From positions 233,529 through 297,528 of the forward strand of contig NC_013894.1 in assembly GCF_000025605.1 (NCBI RefSeq): a stretch of 64,000 nucleotides of DNA. The letters run 5' to 3'. Made by a program: the position numbers and the translations under genes. The notes under the pieces were generated by a model. It did no database searches and was not told the DNA's origin. It saw only the letters and a list, made by a program, of their open reading frames with translations. Shown piece by piece: positions 62,162-64,000 of this stretch. Origin of the DNA: Thermocrinis albus DSM 14484 (GTDB taxonomy: Bacteria; Aquificota; Aquificia; Aquificales; Aquificaceae). Numbering within the stretch: the stretch's first letter is position 1; every line of letters starts with the position of its first letter.

Positions 62162-62899
62162 GTGGGAGAGTTTTCAAGAATAGCATTGGCATATATCCTG
62201 ATCTTCTTCTTGGTGTTTCTTTCTCGTCGCTACAGGTTGTCGGCGGAGAGGGATCTAATAGAATCCACCCTCAGAACCACCCTACAGTTACTCCTCCTAG
62301 GTTACTTCCTCGGATATCTGTTTCACTGGAGATCCACCACATCTCTCCTTGCGGTGATACTCCTTATGTCTTTGGCAGCATCCTTCATAGCGGCAGAGAG
62401 GTTCCCCTTAGGAGGCAGTAGGTGGAGAGGACTCTTGGTGGGAGGGTTTTCCCTCAATGTGTCCAGTGCTTTGGTATTTCTAAGTCTGTATCTTATGGGA
62501 GCCATAAAGCACAACTATGCGGAAACCATAACCCTGTGGGGTCTTGTTTTGGGAAACTCTCTCAGCAACGTAACATTGGCTTTTGAACGCTTGAGTGCAG
62601 AGGCCAAAAATAGAAGGAACGAAATAGAGGCCAAGGTGGCCCTAGGTGCTAGCCTCAGAACAGCCATGGAGGACTGTATAAAAGCAGCCATGAGGGCAGC
62701 TATGATGCCTAAGTACAATATGCTGAAGTCAGCGGGTATAGTGCATATACCAGGTGTGTCGGCGGGTATGGTGATAGCAGGTATGGATCCTATGGAGGCT
62801 ATGGTATACCAGATACTGGTCATGTACATGCTTCTTTCGGTGGGTTTCCTCACATCTTTACTGGTGCTACTGATGAGTTACAGACACGCCCTCCGTTGA
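62162..62899 (+). CDS. fetB: UPF0014/FetB-type ABC permease
   Basis: 245 residues with six to seven hydrophobic helices and the FetB/YbbM pattern: ESTLRTTLQLLLLGYFLGYLF, LGNSLSNVTLAFERL, EAKVALGASLRTAMEDC, MPKYNMLKSAGIVHIPGVSAGM and GMDPMEAMVYQI. E. coli FetAB exports iron. Start is GTG five bases after rrf2. Its usual ATPase FetA is not beside it; the next ATPase gene (63.7 kb) follows a ZnuA-type binding protein instead. Confidence 0.85.
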   Translation: MGEFSRIALAYILIFFLVFLSRRYRLSAERDLIESTLRTTLQLLLLGYFLGYLFHWRSTTSLLAVILLMSLAASFIAAERFPLGGSRWRGLLVGGFSLNVSSALVFLSLYLMGAIKHNYAETITLWGLVLGNSLSNVTLAFERLSAEAKNRRNEIEAKVALGASLRTAMEDCIKAAMRAAMMPKYNMLKSAGIVHIPGVSAGMVIAGMDPMEAMVYQILVMYMLLSVGFLTSLLVLLMSYRHALR

Positions 62900-62905
62900 T
62901 ATAAT
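62878..62905 (+). promoter_or_regulatory. Promoter of znuA
   Basis: TTACAG (62878-62883), 16-base spacer, TATAAT (62900-62905) across the fetB stop; 7 bases then the znuA ATG, no Shine-Dalgarno. Probable leaderless start independent of rrf2-fetB. Confidence 0.5.
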
Positions 62906-62912
62906 CAAAAAG

Positions 62913-63728
62913 ATGAGGTTCCTAATTCTTTTACTGTTTTCTTCCTTTCTCACCTTTGCAAAAGGTCTTCTACTGGCCACCACATATCCCATCTACTACC
63001 CTCTTAAGTTTATAGCCTACCCAGAAAGGAACGTGGACGTTCTTATAAACACACGAACGGATCCCCACCACTACGAGCTTAGACCCACAGAGGTGAAGAA
63101 GATGCTTTCTGCAGACTACGTGTTCACCTTAGGTCTAGAACCTTGGGAGAGATCTCTGAAGGGAAGGGTCGTAAAGGTGGGTAACGTGAGAGGTCTTATA
63201 TCTTACGGGCGCCAGCAGGATCCTCACCTGTGGCTATCGCCCAAAACTTACATCTATCTGGTGGAGAACCTCTGCAGACAGCTAAAGGAAACAGATCCTT
63301 CCAGGCAGGTGGTTTATGAAAAGAGATGCAAAACCTATCTACAAAAACTGGAAGAGCTGGACAAACTTTTTCAGAACACCTTATCCAGATGCAGGGTGAG
63401 GTACTTGGTGTCTACACATACCGCCTTTGCCTACCTTGCACGGGATTATCAACTTATCAACGTGGGTCTAAGAGGTGTACATGCTGAAGAAGAACCAAAA
63501 CCTTCCGAGCTCTTTAAGATAATACGCCTTATGAAGGAAAAGGGTGTCAGAGCCATTTATGTAGAAGAAGGTTATGATACCACCACGGCACGCTACATAG
63601 CAGAGCAAGTGGGAGCAAAGGTATACTTTCTAAACAGCTCTCTGTATCCATCATCACCCCAGGACGATTACTTTTCCATAATGAAAAGAAACCTACAACA
63701 GCTGAAGGAAGGTCTTGAATGCCAGTAG
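62913..63728 (+). CDS. znuA: Metal ABC transporter substrate-binding protein (ZnuA-like)
   Basis: Cluster 9 solute-binding protein for Zn2+ or Mn2+. A signal peptide (about 1-16, FLILLLFSSFLTFAKG) is followed by metal ligand motifs DPHHYELRPT, DPHLWLSPKTY and STHTAFAYLAR, plus a late acidic ligand in YVEEGYD. No histidine-rich loop is present. 271 residues. The ATPase gene starts within its last codons. Confidence 0.88.
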   Translation: MRFLILLLFSSFLTFAKGLLLATTYPIYYPLKFIAYPERNVDVLINTRTDPHHYELRPTEVKKMLSADYVFTLGLEPWERSLKGRVVKVGNVRGLISYGRQQDPHLWLSPKTYIYLVENLCRQLKETDPSRQVVYEKRCKTYLQKLEELDKLFQNTLSRCRVRYLVSTHTAFAYLARDYQLINVGLRGVHAEEEPKPSELFKIIRLMKEKGVRAIYVEEGYDTTTARYIAEQVGAKVYFLNSSLYPSSPQDDYFSIMKRNLQQLKEGLECQ

Positions 63729-64000
63729 AAGAAGTCATAAGGGTAGAGGATCTGTCCTTCGGCTATAGGAAGGGTGAGCTTCTCATACAAAACCTCAGTT
63801 TCCACGTTCGCAGGGGGGAGTTCTTCGGGATAATGGGTCCCAACGGTGCTGGCAAAACGACCCTCCTGAAGATACTGCTGGGTTTTTTAAAACCTACTCA
63901 TGGCAGGGTTTTCCTCATGGGAAAACCTTTGGAGAAGTTCCGTGAGTGGCACCGTATAGGCTACGTACCTCAGAGATGGACCACCGAAAGATCCTTTACA
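63719..64000 (+). CDS. znuC: Metal ABC transporter ATP-binding protein (partial, 3' end outside window)
   Basis: The first 94 codons read MPVEEVIRVEDLSFGYRKG, then Walker A GPNGAGKTTLLKILLGF and the Q loop GYVPQRW. The frame stays open to the window edge; the signature and Walker B lie beyond. ATG 63719 is inside the last codons of znuA (10-base overlap), preceded by GAAGGAAGG. Partner of znuA; the permease gene is expected downstream. Confidence 0.85.
   Translation, partial: MPVEEVIRVEDLSFGYRKGELLIQNLSFHVRRGEFFGIMGPNGAGKTTLLKILLGFLKPTHGRVFLMGKPLEKFREWHRIGYVPQRWTTERSFT

Overview
The window is a dense, almost fully coding piece of a bacterial chromosome. It most resembles the Aquificaceae (Hydrogenobacter/Thermocrinis type), the thermophilic hydrogen oxidisers that fix CO2 by the reductive TCA cycle. 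The best markers are a biotin carboxylase plus carboxyltransferase pair that closely matches my memory of Hydrogenobacter CfiB/CfiA (2-oxoglutarate carboxylase), a flavoprotein fumarate reductase/succinate dehydrogenase subunit, an archaeal-type ATP-dependent DNA ligase, LpxI, and a gyrase-type A subunit without a normal GyrA box. No search was run, so the species is not assigned.

Layout. 1-12.65 kb: proA (cut at the left edge), infB, queE; then on the minus strand amiC, a HerA-like ATPase and hemC, divergent from acpS; then a minus-strand run thpR-purM-bamA-thiD. 12.65-16.8 kb: a non-coding stretch with a candidate structured RNA and CRISPR leader, followed by a 57-repeat CRISPR array read on the plus strand with no cas gene anywhere in the window. 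16.8-22.55 kb: a minus-strand dabB-dabA-PII-like operon for energised inorganic carbon uptake, with a near-consensus promoter and a terminator abutting the array. 22.55-29.5 kb: sir2, a DegT aminotransferase, nth, then plus-strand mrp, a cysteine-desulfurase homologue without its PLP lysine, a DUF2227 protein, an unknown helical protein, a Fur-family regulator and a lytic transglycosylase. 29.5-36.6 kb: birA, osmC, cfiB, cfiA, peroxiredoxin, an ApbE-like gene, folC. 36.6-48.5 kb: tudS/DUF1722, kup, ATP-dependent ligase, a CAU tRNA, murF, argD, nadE, DUF503, gyrA, pgsA. 48.5-64 kb: thiO, folE, lpxI, an MsbA-like exporter, ribBA, a soluble histidine kinase, purK, sdhA/frdA, a pteridine-reductase-like SDR, small membrane proteins, an HdrD/GlpC-type Fe-S protein, an MFS carrier, and rrf2-fetB-znuA-znuC (znuC cut at the right edge).

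How the parts fit. DabBA would concentrate bicarbonate/CO2; BirA would biotinylate CfiA; CfiBA and the fumarate reductase flavoprotein would serve the reductive TCA cycle. BamA, LpxI and MsbA show a diderm envelope with lipid A.

Two window-wide patterns stand out. First, genes that begin a transcription unit mostly have a TATAAT/TAAAAT box 7-9 bases before the start codon and no Shine-Dalgarno, which points to leaderless mRNAs; genes inside operons have clear GGAGG sites. Several divergent pairs share one symmetric -10 region with start codons only 14-26 bases apart. Second, nine of eleven convergent protein-gene or gene/RNA pairs overlap at their 3' ends.
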